Source of the DNA: Fallopia convolvulus
Lineage: Eukaryota; Streptophyta; Magnoliopsida; Caryophyllales; Polygonaceae
Length of the DNA stretch: 64,000 nucleotides
Direction of reading: 5' to 3'
NCBI GenBank assembly: GCA_964016875.1
Contig: OZ024719.1
Location: 68,705,224-68,769,223, forward strand
A program made the position numbers and the translations under genes. The notes under the pieces were generated by a model. It had not been told where the DNA came from and searched no databases. It saw nothing but the letters and a program-made list of their open reading frames with translations. Within the stretch, counting starts at the first letter, position 1. The number at the start of each line of letters is the position of its first letter. This document shows, piece after piece, positions 1 to 12,000 of this stretch.

Positions 1-384
1 TGACAAATATTATACAACAGAGGGGTATTTTTTTTTATATCTTTTTACTTTTTAATTAGAAAAAATTTACATGCATATAAAATGCCCTGTAGATGGAGAG
101 GTTGAAATAATTTGGCAGTTGTCACGACGGATTTAGAATTGTTTGAAATAAGGGGTAAAAACAGAGCAATAGATTAATATATCGAGTTAGTATATAAAAA
201 TTAATTTTGAACAAATTATGATAGTTTATATTATCAAATATTTCAATATTAATATTAGAAAATTCAAATTTCTTATCGAACCCATTAATTAGATTAATTA
301 ATTATTAAGGATGTAGACTTAGCAAATTAATTATTCCCTTCGTACTTGTCGTTTTAGACTTAAACTAATGATGATGCCCGTGCA
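1..384. other. AT-rich intergenic DNA
   Basis: No open reading frame or RNA gene was recognised. The last part, around 371-395, contains a palindrome (CCCGTGC, then GCACGGG) like the hairpin found near plant Helitron 3' ends. That palindrome is the target into which the next element was inserted. Confidence 0.5.
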
Positions 385-396
385 TACGCACGGGTA

Positions 397-846
397 GACC
401 TGTCAATCGGGTCGGGTCGGGCGGGTTCGGGTTCGATTATTTCGGGTTCGGGTTGAATCGGGTTCGGTTTCGTTATGGGTCACGGGTCAATCGGGTCGGG
501 TTGTAACGGGTTTTCGGTCGGTTCGGGTTGACCACCAGGTCAAAAAATCCTTTTTGTTTATGATTATTAAAATCAATTTATAATTAAATAATATTATTTA
601 ATTATAATATATTATTTTTCTTTATTTTAATAATAAATTATATTATAAATTTTAAAATAAATTTAAAAAATCTATAAATATACTAAATCGGTCAACCCAA
701 CGGGTTTTCGGTTTCAACCCAACGGGTTTCGGGTTCTATCGGGTTCGATTGATTTCGAGTTTCGGGTTCAAATTTTCGGGTCTTGACCCTAAAATTATCG
801 GGCGGTTCGGGTCGGGTTAGCGGGTTCGGTCAACTTTTGACAGCTC
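397..846. mobile_element. MULE-like MITE made of GGGTCGG/GGGTTCGG repeats
   Basis: The element has short terminal inverted repeats (GACCTGTCAA at the left, TTGACAGCTC at the right, one mismatch). It is flanked by an exact 12-base direct repeat TACGCACGGGTA at 385-396 and 847-858. The interior is unusual: GC-rich runs of degenerate (G)GGTTCGGGT at both ends, in opposite senses, around an AT-rich core (about 540-690). There is no coding capacity. A target duplication of about 9-12 bases and such short termini suggest a non-autonomous Mutator-like element; the superfamily is inferred, the boundaries are read directly. Confidence 0.7.
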
Positions 847-858
847 TACGCACGGGTA

Positions 859-2049
859 ATGTTTATCGTAAAAATATATTGTATTTTTTTTACAGTTTTT
901 AGTTATGTCATTTTACTTGCTTATTTGGTCAACTTACGTTTTTTTATGTCTTTTTTATGTTGTTGGACCGTTAGAATCTTCACATCAATAATCCAAGCTA
1001 GTCATGACTCAATTTTTTATGAATTATAAAGATTTCATAAGAAACTCAAAAGGTCTTTCTAATGAAAGTATAAACCACCTAAGCTTGAATTTAGTTATTA
1101 CACTATAATTCAAAAAACATACATTAAATTCAATGAATAATATTTATTATAATAAAATATGTAGCTTTAGTTTATTGAGGTATGTATAACCATGCTAATA
1201 TATATAACTATGAATTACTTTGAAATAATTTATATGTATATTCTTATTCTTATAGTGGATATGTATTTTTTTCTCTTTTTTCATCATATCTTTTCTCTTC
1301 AAATCTTTTAAAAAATGGAAGCATCCAATTAAAAAACTATATGAGCGGACATTTTGACATTGGAATTTTATAAGTCACAACTTCTCACATTATTAATTGG
1401 GTTCATTGTAAAAATTTATTTTTTTATATCTATTTTTTTTCTTTTTTATTAAATTATTTATATGGTATTAATTGTGAGTTTGGTAGTAAAAGAATAAAAT
1501 TTTATTCTTTATATTATATAGATAGATAGATAGATATAGATTATAGATACATTGATAGAATTTATTTTTCCTAAAAGGAACTAACAAAATATTTGGAGTT
1601 ATGATACTAACTTAGTAGGAAGAAAATTAAATAAATATTAATCTTGGATGCTACAAAAATTAAATAAATATTAATCAAAATAAAAAATGTTAATATCAAT
1701 TCTAATATCAATTCCAATACCAATTCATAACAAATATATCAACAAAATTGAACAATTCATAGACAAAGACTAAAAAAGTGTAATTTAGATGTGTTATCTA
1801 AGAAAAATAATCTAGCCAAAATATAAGAAATTAGTTAAAATACAAAATATACAAACTGTTGTTTACAATTCGTAAAATATATATTAATAACGGAATAGAG
1901 ATGCTTAATCTAACCTTGCTAGTTTGCTATGGAAAAAACTAACCAATGATGAAACAAACTAACTAATTCTGTTTTGTTGGTGTATTCTACTTTTTATAGT
2001 GTGTCTATGTATGTTTATAATCTCTTTATTTGCCCTCCATAATTAATCT
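859..2049. other. AT-rich intergenic DNA with a short GATA repeat
   Basis: Nothing coding was recognised. A short tetranucleotide run (GATA) lies near 1519-1540. The rest is A/T-rich sequence with no structure I could assign. Confidence 0.5.
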
Positions 2050-2570
2050 TATAATTAATTAGGAGTTTGAGAATGAGAAAATGAATGATCATTTTATAGA
2101 CTATTGGTCTTCTTGGTTAAGAAAATGAATGGTCATTTTATAGACTATTGGTCTTCGTGGTTTAATTGTAGGATTAGACCTTCATATTAACTTTTAAATT
2201 TAATTAGGAGTTTGAGTATGAGAATAATCAATTAGGAGTTTGAGCATGAGAAAATGAATGGTCATTTTATAGACTATTTATATTCTTGGTTTAGAAAATG
2301 AATGATGATTATATAGACTATTGGTCTTCTTGATTTAATTGTAGAATTACACATTCATATTAATTTTTAAATTTAATTAGGAGTGTGAGGATGAGAAAGG
2401 GATTGGTCAATTTATAAGCTATTGATCTTCTTATTTTAATTGTAGAATTAAATTTGATCTTATCTAGTTTTTTAGGGGTATAGAATGTGAGGAGATAGAC
2501 AAAATTATTGTAATAAATTTGATCTTATCTAGTTTTTAAGGGGTATGGAATGTGAGGGGTCAAATAAAGG
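2050..2570. repeat. Degenerate direct repeats (ATGAATGGTCATTTTATAG type)
   Basis: A phrase of about 50-110 bases recurs with variation. Each copy has an AATTAGGAGTTTGAG element, then GAGAAAATGAATGGTCA, then TATAGACTATTGGTCTTC, then TTTAATTGTAGAATTA. Copies start near 2058, 2110, 2210, 2240 and 2378. A second short phrase, TTTGATCTTATCTAGTTTTT, occurs at about 2452 and 2517. There is no coding potential. It may be a decayed subterminal array of a transposon; the family is unknown. Confidence 0.6.
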
Positions 2571-3950
2571 TTACAAAATTGAGGAGTTAGAAAGGTGGCA
2601 AATGAAAACATCTCTGTATTATTTTATTTTTTATTAAAATTTCTCATTTCTCATTTTAATATAATAATATAGATGAAACTTTATATATATTTATAAAAAA
2701 TAAAATATAATTTAAGATCCAAAAATTTTAATTTATTGTCAATTGTAAGAGAGGTTGAATGACTTACGCTTAAAATTGTATCAATGGGGTTTATTTTTAT
2801 CTTTTCCTTAATTATAGAGCTCATCATAAATGGACAAATGTTATTTTTTTATTTTATTTTTTAAGTTTCATTGGATACTTATCGTGAATTTGTTAAATAG
2901 ACTAAATGTCAATTGCATGAGGGGTTAAACCAAAGGTTAATTGCAAGAGAAATTAAATGATTTAAGTTTTTAATGTACTTTTTTTCTTTTTTTAATCTCA
3001 TTATTTTATTAGATGCTTTGGTCATTAATTGGCCAAATTTTTCTATTTTATAATGTATATAGAATCTTGTTTAAAAAAATTGTGCTTTTAGATACAATTG
3101 TTCTACTTTAACCATTACATTTAATGAAAACAAAAACTAAATTTATTCCATTTTCATTTCCAATGTATAAAATTAACATTTAATTAAGGAATATTTTGTC
3201 CAATTCAAAATTTTTGTAATATATTTGTTCAACTCTAAAAAACAAGTAGAATTGAAGGGAAGGAGTACTAAATATTTCTTAAAAACGTATCAACAACATC
3301 CGACATCTGATTGACTTATCAAATTGTCAAATATTTCAACTTCCCCACAAATTAATTAAATTACAACTTGCAACTTAACAAATTAATACACAAATTGGGG
3401 TAAATTGAGATTAGGGCTTACCACAATACCATAGACGGTGGCTCGTGCATGCCTCCACCCGACACAGCTTGTGCTCATGCCTCGTTTGCTGCTAATCGCC
3501 AGTCTCGACGAGCTCTTGCTCGCTCCTACCTCTTAGTTATCAATTGCGAATTAAGTATTGAGGACTGAATCAGAACCATCTGTAGGCTCCGCCTCTTCCT
3601 CCTCTAGACCTCCTTACCTTCCATCGCTTGCCTTCACCTGCGCGCCCACCTTGTGGTGGTTATTCCAAAAAATTTCTTCACTCTTGGGCCTTTAGTATGT
3701 AAATTCATCGCTCCTCTGACCGGATGTGGGAGCGACCGCCCCGCGTAAATCCGCCCATGGAAGTTGGACAAGTCAACAAGTGTACACAAACATTAAAAAA
3801 ACTCCAAACGAACAAAAGAGAATCCTAACAAATGATCAAAAGCTAACAAAATATGAAATGCTTGAGCCAAGCATTACATATAACAACATTGTCAATACGC
3901 AGAAAAATGTTAACTTCATCTAAAAAATACTCAATAAATCATCAATTAGG
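2571..3950. other. Intergenic DNA, with a GC-richer stretch at 3420-3740
   Basis: No gene was recognised. The stretch 3420-3740 is richer in G and C than its surroundings, which suggests a decayed coding or transposon segment, but no frame gives a recognisable protein. Confidence 0.4.
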
Positions 3951-4250
3951 GCTGTAATTGAACCGAGTTGAGTCGAGCTTTGAGTTGCTCAAGCTTGGCT
4001 CTGATAAAAATAGGCGTGCTCGAGCTTGAACGCGAGCTTGGTTCAAGCTTAAAATCTTGTTTAAGCATGGTTCATTTAAATGTTCACCGAGCTCGAGCTT
4101 GTTCGCGAACCTCTCATTTAGTTTCTTCGAGAGACAAATCCATGAATAACTCGTTTACTTGATCAATTATACAAGTAAATGAAACTAAAATTTAAACTAC
4201 GTGGTTTGAGAAACACCACCAAAACTATGTAATTTAACATAAACGACGAA
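3951..4250 (+). repeat. Dispersed GAGCTCGAGC-rich repeat, copy 1
   Basis: This block opens with GGGCTGTAATTGAACCGAG and continues with alternating GCTCGAGCTTG/GAGCTCGAGC words, then TCTCATTTAGTTTCTTCGAG, and ends near ACCACCAAAACTATGTAA. The same order of words is found again at 46122-46390 in the same orientation, so it is a dispersed family and not a local low-complexity run. No coding function is apparent; the short ORF over it is an accident of composition. Confidence 0.7.
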
Positions 4251-4799
4251 ATACATCTACATGCCACTAAACTTGCACACTTTTGTCAACCACCACCCCG
4301 TACTTTGCGAGTTTCAAATAAACACTTCAACTTTACATTTTGTATATATGCCCTATTCCCCCTACCCCTACAATCCGTCCGATGCTCGCTCATAGATAGA
4401 CTAAAATGTGGCAAGTTTTAAATATTTAGAAATTAGAAATTGAAGGTAATAATATTATTCTTATTAATTGTCTTAGAAATTTTTTTTATGAAAAATTAAG
4501 ATGCTTGTGTCGGATATTAGACTACAACTTATCGTATTTTCAAATACTATCTTTAAATATGTTTCAAGAGAGTCTAATCGTGTAGTTGATAAAATTGTAA
4601 AACTTGCTCATATCTATTTTGTCAAACAGTTGGATATTCACTCAGAACTTAATGCTCTCATTCGAAAGATTGCTATTTGAATCAGGTAACATTTCTCGCT
4701 TCCAAAACTTTACCTAATAAAAAAATAATCAAAATGTAAGTTGGATAAACAAAGTTTTTAGTATTATGTTCGATCAAATACTTTATTATATAAGTAGAG

Positions 4800-4905
4800 G
4801 ATTTGAATCAAATGAAAATGAGGTTTATCATGAAAACTAGAAATGAATCTAGACTATCCGATTAAAACACTAGAAATGAATCTAGGCCATCCTCTTAAAA
4901 AAAAA
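4800..4905. repeat. Left arm of an outer inverted repeat around the MULE block
   Basis: The segment around 4815-4850 (TTTATCATGAAAACTAGAAA) reappears inverted around 15720-15755 (TTTCTAGTTTTCATGATAAG). The MULE/LINE block lies between them. I infer an older inverted-repeat element in whose interior the MULEs landed. Similarity is clear only over about 35-45 bases. Confidence 0.5.
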
Positions 4906-5106
4906 TTAAAAATTATTTTGTAAGTCTTTTTACGTATGTAGAATGATATAAATGGAGTATGAACATAAGGCCATAAATCGTGACCAAGCAATACTAATAT
5001 GTGAACTTACCTATATTAAATGTGAACGTATACTAAATTTTCTAAAAGTTAAAATGTGGTTATATGTGAACAACCCTTGTAATAATGTGAACATGTGTAT
5101 AAAATA
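4906..5106. other. AT-rich segment with TATGTGAAC words
   Basis: The word (TA)TGTGAAC recurs several times here and again at 15460-15590, on the far side of the MULE block. This supports the view that both flanks belong to one older element. Bases 5097-5106 (GTATAAAATA) are the left target-site duplication of the adjacent MULE. Confidence 0.5.
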
Positions 5107-5408
5107 GGCCGAATACATAAATAGGTCCCTGAACTTTGACGATTTTGGTATCCATATTCTTGTACTTTAAGAGTTTCAAATAAGTCCTTATACTATACAT
5201 ATTTTTGTCATTTAAACACAAAATTCCGATGTGGCAAAACGCGTGTTGGTCACTTTCGTATGTGCGCGTGCAAAATTGATTTGATTCATTGACATAGATT
5301 TTTCCCCCTTTTCATTTTTTACAAATTTTTAATAATGTCAAAAATATAAAAAAATTGGGCATAAATCCGATTTTTTTTTTTTGATAAGGAAAGAGTTTAG
5401 GTCGACCA

Positions 5409-8400
5409 CTAACAAGCTAGTGGTCGCCCTAGAGCATCCTGATGGATGAGGGTAAGAAAACCCGAGTCAACTGCAAGCGGGACGGAAGAAACACATCGGA
5501 AGGAACCAGCGATGAAGTCAGCCACATAATTGCACTCACGAAAGACATGAGAGATACTCCAATCCTGAAACCGGGCAAGCAAGCAATGGATATCCGAACG
5601 CAACACCTCAATTTCCCACGGGCAGCGCCAGTCACCAAGAACGGCCTTGACCAGCTGCAAATTGTCGCCTTCGATCTGGATCCGGGGAATGCCACGTCTG
5701 ATGGCCTCAAGAAGTCCCTGGCGTAAGGCGATGGTCTCGGAGATCAGAACAGACTGCTGACCAATCAGTCCTCCGTCGAAGTAGATGGGGGAGCCTACAG
5801 AGTCCCTAAGGATGAATCCAAACGAGGCCACGCCATCCGAACACACTGCACCATCAAAATTCAATTTAATGTAGTCCCTCTTGGGTTTTGTCCATTTGTT
5901 AAGTCTTCTTTCTCCTCTAGCGCTCGCATGGTGAGTACGGGGACTAGGGGAAACTGGGGCTACAACCATTTTCCATTCTTTAACCTGATTTCGCGTAAAT
6001 TCGCTAATGTTATTAGCATTGTTCAAGTTTGTTCCGTTGTTGTTGTCGAACACTCTTTTATTTCTAGAGTACCATAGACTCCACCAAGTGTTGGTGAGGA
6101 GTTCCATTTCCTCTTTAGTCGCCATTGTCCTAATTTCCTCTAGGACCTGGTGAGGTTTTTTGTCGTCCGGGATCACTTGGTCGGTAATCCAACGTAGTTT
6201 TGTGCTAACGACGTTAAGAGTTTCCCTGGTAAGGGGACATGAAAGTAGGATGTGGTTGGTGTCTTCAACCTGGCTGTTGCATGCTGCGCAACCCTGTGGT
6301 GCCGGTATGTGGTTAGCGACAAGCCTCGATTTAGTTGGTAGGCCATTCCGTGCCACTTTCCAGAGGAAGTTCTTCATTTTGGGCGGTATATTGAGTTTGT
6401 TGATCCATTCTAGGTTAATTTTGGGTTCTCCTTTGGATTGGTGGATCCACTGAATGGTTGAGTGGGTAGAATACCATCCATTTTTACTGGGTTGCCAGTA
6501 CAACCTGTCCGGCATTTTGTTTATGGGGTTAATAATTTTCGAGATCTTGCATAGGGCGTCATTGTTAACAACTTTGTCTAGTTTTTCAAGGTTCCAAGAA
6601 TTGTCCTCGTGGAGGTAAGAGTCTACCGATTCATCCCAATTAATAAGGGTTTCGACTTCAGTCTTTGGTTGAAGGGGACCATTTCCGATCCAATTGTCTT
6701 TCCAGAACCGAATAGTTTTTCCGTCTCCCACTTGCCAGATGAGCCCCTTAATGAACAAGTCTCTAAGGCCTATAAGTTTGGACCATTGCCAAGATGTGTT
6801 ATGTTTTTTCTTGTAGTTCAGAATACTCTCCGTTTTAAGGTATTTTTCACATACTATTTTAACCCAAAGGTTGTTTGGTTCCGCTAGTATTTTCCACAGC
6901 AGCTTCATTTGGAGTGCTTTGTTCATTTCTTCCGCCTTGGTGATTCCCGCCCCACCATGGGCAAGAGGACGACAAATAGAATTCCAACTTATAAGTGGTT
7001 TATAATTGTTTTCTTTGTTCCAGAAAAAATTCTTGTTGATTTGGTCTAGTTCATTCAACGTTGCCTGCGGCAACATAAACGATTGCATAAGATAGTTCGG
7101 TTGTGCTGAAAGGTTTGCTTTGATTAGCGTTTTACGTCCTTCCTGGGAAAGGGCGTTCGCTTTCCATTTTGATAATTGTGATCTGGTTTGCAGAGTCAAG
7201 GGTTTGAAGGTATTTTGTGTTACTTTTCCGTTGATAATTGGGCATCCTAGATATTTGTCTAATGCAACAGTGTTTGCTATTTGGAGGATTTGCCTTATTT
7301 GTTCCTTGGTGTTGATGCTTGTGTTTTTGGTGACTTGGAAGGCGGACTTGTGAAAATTGACTTTTTGACCAGAAGTCTGGCAATAGTCGTCAATAATATC
7401 TTTAATTTTTTTGCAGGCATGGCCATTAGCTTTGGCAAAAATGATGATATCATCTGCGAAAGCCAAGAATGGGATTTTTGTACCGTTTCTTGAGATTTGG
7501 ATCCCGATGCCATTTTTTGAGTTGGCGCTCTCTAGGTGAAGTTGTCTTGCCAGAGTTTCAGCGGCAAGAATGAATAAGTATGGTGAAAGGGGGTCTCCTT
7601 GTCTAAGTCCCCGTTGGGGGTAAAATTGTTCCGTTGGTCCGTTATTGACAAGAACCGAGAAGGAGACCGTTTCAACACATTCGCGAATCCAACCAATGAA
7701 CTTTTCGTGGAACCCGAACTTGTGTAGGATTGTGGCTAGGAACTCCCAGCTAATACGATCGTAGGCTTTTTCCATGTCAAGTTTTACTGCAATCCATCCC
7801 TCACGCCCTCGTTTGTTGCGGAAGGAGTGGAAAATTTCATGCGCGATGAGTGTGTTATCATGGATACTTCGATTTTGTATGAATGCCCCTTGCATTGGGT
7901 GAATTAGTTTGTTTAAGACGTTTTTTAGGCGGTTTGTAAAAATTTTCGATATTACTTTGTAGATGGTATTGCACAGGCTTATTGGCCTATAATGATTGGT
8001 AGAGTTGGGGTTTTCGCATTTGGGTAGCAAAGTGATGAAAGTATGGTTTATTTGTTTTAATATTTTACCAGAGTGAAAGAAGCTCTTCACAGCTTTGGTG
8101 ACATCTGGGCCAACAATATGCCAGTATCTTTTATAGAAGCCTGCCGGCATTCCGTCTGGGCCAGGGGATTTGTCATCCTCAATGTCGAACAAGGCATTCT
8201 TAATTTCCGAGTTTGAAATTGGTTTGGTGAGTTCAATATTGTCAGCATCAGTTACTTCTTGTTGGATTGTTTGTGTCATGAGTTGGAGTTTCCTTTGGTT
8301 TATTTCCAACGCCCTGAAACGATTTTGGAAGTCCCGTTTAATTTCTGTTTTTATGCTCTCTGATCCAGAGATTTGTGTTCCCTCGGCTGTGCGGATCTCT

Positions 8401-9545
8401 TTGATGTTGGTTCTATTTCTTCTGCCGGTGGCAATCCGGTGGAAGTATTTGGTGTTTTTGTCATTGAGTTTTATATGGGTGTTTTTCGCTCGTTGTTTCC
8501 AGTAGGAGTTGTGGAAGTCCAAGAGGCAAGACCGCTTTCTCGATAGTCTCTCTTGTTTTTGGATTAGTTGCTGGTTAGCGTTTTCGATTATTTCCTTTTG
8601 TATTTCGATGAGTTCGTCATCAAGCTTTTTGATTTGTTCAAAAATATTTCCAAACGTTTGTTTGTTCCAAGTCTTTGCTTTAACTTTTAGGAGTTGTGTT
8701 TTTTTTTGTAAGGTTGTACATGTGAGACCCACCAGCGTTGACGCGCCAGGCCTATTTGATAACGTTATGGAAGTCCTTTCGAGATGTCCACATCATCTCA
8801 AATTTGAATGGTTGTGCTTTGAATGAGACACCTGTAGGGAGGTCGCACGAGATAGGGCAGTGATCCGAGGATGAGAAAGCATGGTTTTTCGTGGCTAGGG
8901 ACGGGTACCATTGGATGATTTGGTTGTTAACGAGGGTTCGGTCCAGTTTCTCGAAGGTATTGTTGTCAAGGTTTTTGGATTTTCTCCATGTGAATTTATT
9001 TCCAATGGTGGGGATATCACACATGTCACACTCGTTTTTAAAGTTAATGAGTCGTTCAAATCGGGATGGGGGCGGATTCGCCCCTCCCAATTTCTCGTCT
9101 GGGTGTTGAATTTCGTTAAGGTCTCCCATGATGAGGCAGGGCAGGGTACAGTTTTGGATGAATTCCTTCAGCTTGTTCCAAAATGGGTCTTTTTCTTGTG
9201 CTCTTGGCGGTGCATAGGCTAGTACCAAGATCATTTCTCTGTTGGATTCAAGGTTTACATAGTGGAATGCAATGAATCGGTTATCTTTATGGATGGTTTT
9301 GATAGTTTCGTTTGTGAGCGTATAACCCTTCCAAAGGACGCAGATACCGCCCGAGAGCCCCTGGCAGGAATGAACTCGATTGAGTCGAAGCCCACTTTTT
9401 GCCACCCTTTACAGTCAGGCGGCGTTTGGGTTTTTGTTTCAACGAGTGCAATTAGGTTGATATGTTCGAGACGGCACAACGCATTAATCTCTGTCCAAAA
9501 GGACTTGCGTTTGGTGCCCCGACAATTCCATGTGCAAATTTTCAT
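5409..9545 (-). pseudogene. LINE ORF2: endonuclease, reverse transcriptase, RNase H (frameshifted)
   Basis: ORF2 nicks target DNA and reverse-transcribes the LINE RNA at the nick. I place the start at 9545 (MKICTWNCRG, the typical start of the AP-like endonuclease). The endonuclease continues with LVETK, GGICVLWK, GDLNEI and SSSDHCPI. The reverse transcriptase has SPGPDGMPAGFY, LRQGDPLSPYLF and the catalytic FADD at 7449-7460. Further on are a zf-RVT region (GCAACN...NHILLSCPL) and a C-terminal RNase H (LNFDGAVCSDG, QIEGDNLQLV). The reading frame changes twice, once in 9255-9405 and once near 8740, so no intact protein of about 1380 residues can be made. The last 1107 residues are open without a stop, which suggests a fairly recent insertion. 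Confidence 0.9.
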
Positions 9546-11377
9546 AAGCAACCGGACTTGGTGTGGCTTTTGGCCATGGCGGGGCGGGTATGCCTCCAAC
9601 ATTTTTGTACTTTCTTTTTGTTTGTCTTAATGAATATGTCTTGTATGTAGCTAGTTTTGTTGTTGATTGTTATGCGTGTTGTGATGGGTTTCGTATTTTT
9701 GTTTGTTGATTCGACACATCTTTGGAACATGGTAAATAACTGGGTTACTTTTGGTGAGTATATTTGTATGAATTTGATAAGTATTTCTAGGGATGTGGTC
9801 GTTTTGCAACGAGGTAGATTTCGATCAAGACCAAATTTGCTAGTGGGGTTAGAAAGTCCCTGGTTTTGAATTAAACGTGGGATGGCCACCAAATGATCGG
9901 TTTCTTCCCCGATTAGAGAATTGTTATTGCATATTTCATTGTGTTGGTTGTGGTGGTGTGGGTTTATTAGCCCACGAACACTTGGGTTGGAGTTTGGTTT
10001 GGGGATTCCGGGTTTAACGTGTAGCCTCGTTTAAGGGCATTTGAATCTTTGTTTGATATGGGACTTAGGGCCCCAGGAAGGTAAATGTGCATGGACTTGT
10101 ATCTTTGAGGGCGCTTGTAGACGCCCAGAAGGGTAGACATTTCCATGCCAGCCTCGATCGAACTGGAAGACCAGTTTAGACACGAAGCAAGGACAGAGAT
10201 CCACCTTTTCATTGGGTAGTTCGGCGGTGGGTAATCAAGATGGAGGGTTAGAGTGCAGGAGATTGGGTAGTTGAGATCGGGATTCCGGGCCGAGGAGCCG
10301 CCACGATGTGTTTTGCACAAAAGCTTTGAGGGTGTACCTCTAATAAAATTGTTCACATAAAAACAATCCAACAAAAGCACAAATTTAAACAAGCAAGCAA
10401 GCAGAGGTTGAATCTTTGATTGTGGACAACAGGAATTAGAGACTAACACCGCCTCAGATTTGTAAGAGGGTTGTTCCAAGCTCCTAACAAGCTTTGAGTT
10501 TGAAAAGGGGGTCAATTGAGAAAAAACTTTAGAGGAGATAATAGGGAGGGCAGAAACAAGGGACCCAAACTCTGGACATAAGATCCCAGGCCAAAGAGGC
10601 CTCCATCTTGTAAGAAAGGAGGAAAAAAGGGGAGATAGTACCAGAAAGGGAGTGGAGAACGAGACGAAACCAACCCCGTGCCTCCACCACCACCACCACC
10701 ACCACCACCACAGACGGACGACTCCCCACCAAACCGGGGCTAGCGAAGGAGCCCAACGGCTACGACATCTCGAACACGACGGAAGGAAGACGCCGTAAAC
10801 GCCAGAGCAACCCACCACCATCGTCAATCCAATTTTAACGGCGGAACGAACATCCGGTAACATCGCTGAACGGGACCATTTGTGGATCCACCAGAATAAT
10901 AAGTACCCATTCGGTTTTGAGCATCTTCGAGGCATGTGCCATGTTAGATTAGGGTTCGATATATATACCACCGAAAGCCCCCAACGAAAGAAGGTCCTGT
11001 AAACTTGATTTCGCGTGTTGATTGGATACGGTCCGGATTCCGTCGGCCACAGTAGTTGATGTTGGAGGAGGTCTCTCAGGAGCCCAAAGACACCGAGCAC
11101 CACAACAATGATCGAGATCCAAGGGGCCACAGATTTACGAAACCAAACTGCGTGAGTTCTCTTGTGGGCGAAGAACTGGTTTGGGTAGTAAAGGGGATGA
11201 AAAATATGGTTACTTTCATGAGGGATGCGATGATTGATGGGATTAGGGGGCGTAGGTCCTTTCGATCTAGTGTTTGTGGGTGGCGGCGGTTTCGGACGCT
11301 CAAGGGTTAGAGTCGACTTGGGAAGAAGACGGGGCGCGCGTGGAGCGCGTTCTTTTCGGTTCATTGCAGAAAGGCCA
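9546..11377 (-). other. LINE 5' region without recognisable ORF1
   Basis: This is the 5' third of the LINE. A long open frame (11364-9967) exists but its translation has no gag-like motif, no CCHC zinc knuckle and a biased W/S/P composition, so I do not call it a gene. Either ORF1 has decayed by several frameshifts or the 5' end was replaced. It includes the trinucleotide run at 10683-10712. Confidence 0.5.
10683..10712. repeat. (CCA)n microsatellite
   Basis: An uninterrupted CCA/CAC trinucleotide run of about ten units inside the LINE 5' region. Confidence 0.9.
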
Positions 11378-11459
11378 AAATCCGATTTTGGCCTTTCTTT
11401 TCCTTGGCATTTTAATTATATACAATAACTAATTAATTCCTCTATCCCAGATCCGATTT

Positions 11460-12000
11460 CAATGTCGTTTTTTTCATTTTTTTTAATCTTTTTTCCCTTT
11501 TTATTTGTTTTTCCAGATCTCATTGGGAGAGAACGATGGTCTCGGAGAGATGCAGGACGACGGACTCGGAGGGAGAGAACGTTGAACTCGTTCTAACCAG
11601 AACTAGAGAGCAGACGGAACGATGGACTCGGAGGGAGTCAGGACGGAACGACGGACTCGAAGGCCGAAGGAACCGGAACGACGGACTCGAAGGCTGATAT
11701 GGCTTGAATCACTCATCACTCCCCTATTTTTTCAGATCTGATTCGGATCTGATATGGCTTGAAATCCTTGAATCTGATTGTTGTTTGAGGAGGAAGAAGA
11801 TAGGGCTTGCCGCCGACAAGAAACCCTAGATTTGGATCTGATATGTAAGCGGTGAAGAATTCCGGCTCCCGAGGTTCAATCCGTCGTTCTGTCCAGACAG
11901 ATTCCCCAACGCCTTTTGTTGTGGGTCTTGATTACTCGCCCTTGTCGGGTCTGATTTCCACCATTGATGGAGCTTGGTCTCCAGCGACCCAAAATCTTCC
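11460..12000. other. Internal part of the split MULE, with short repeats
   Basis: Between the LINE insertion and the right TIR there are several copies of the word GGAACGACGGACTCGAAGG and variants (11540-11700), then a stretch (11800-11870) that looks like a plant 5' leader (AAACCCTAGATTTGGATCTG). No frame gives a recognisable protein. Confidence 0.45.

Larger units (their letters stand above)
5375..11377 (-). mobile_element. L1-like LINE inserted into the MULE
   Basis: The 3' end is a poly(A) tract, seen as a run of T at 5371-5382. The 12-base sequence AAATCCGATTTT occurs at 5363-5374 and 11378-11389, matching a LINE target-site duplication. Length is about 6.0 kb, the size of a full plant L1-type element. 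It encodes an endonuclease-RT-RNase H protein (5409-9545). About 1.8 kb lies upstream of that, where an ORF1 with an RNA-binding domain and CCHC knuckle would be expected, but I cannot recognise one. Two frameshifts in ORF2 make it inactive. Confidence 0.85.

Noticed and set aside
2050..2570. Possible CRISPR-like array of direct repeats
   Set aside because: Repeats are of unequal length and spacing, strongly diverged, and the DNA is plant nuclear.
9967..11364. 465-residue open frame on the minus strand
   Set aside because: It lies in the LINE 5' region, has biased W/S/P composition, a run of Trp from the (CCA)n repeat and no recognisable domain; probably an open frame by chance.
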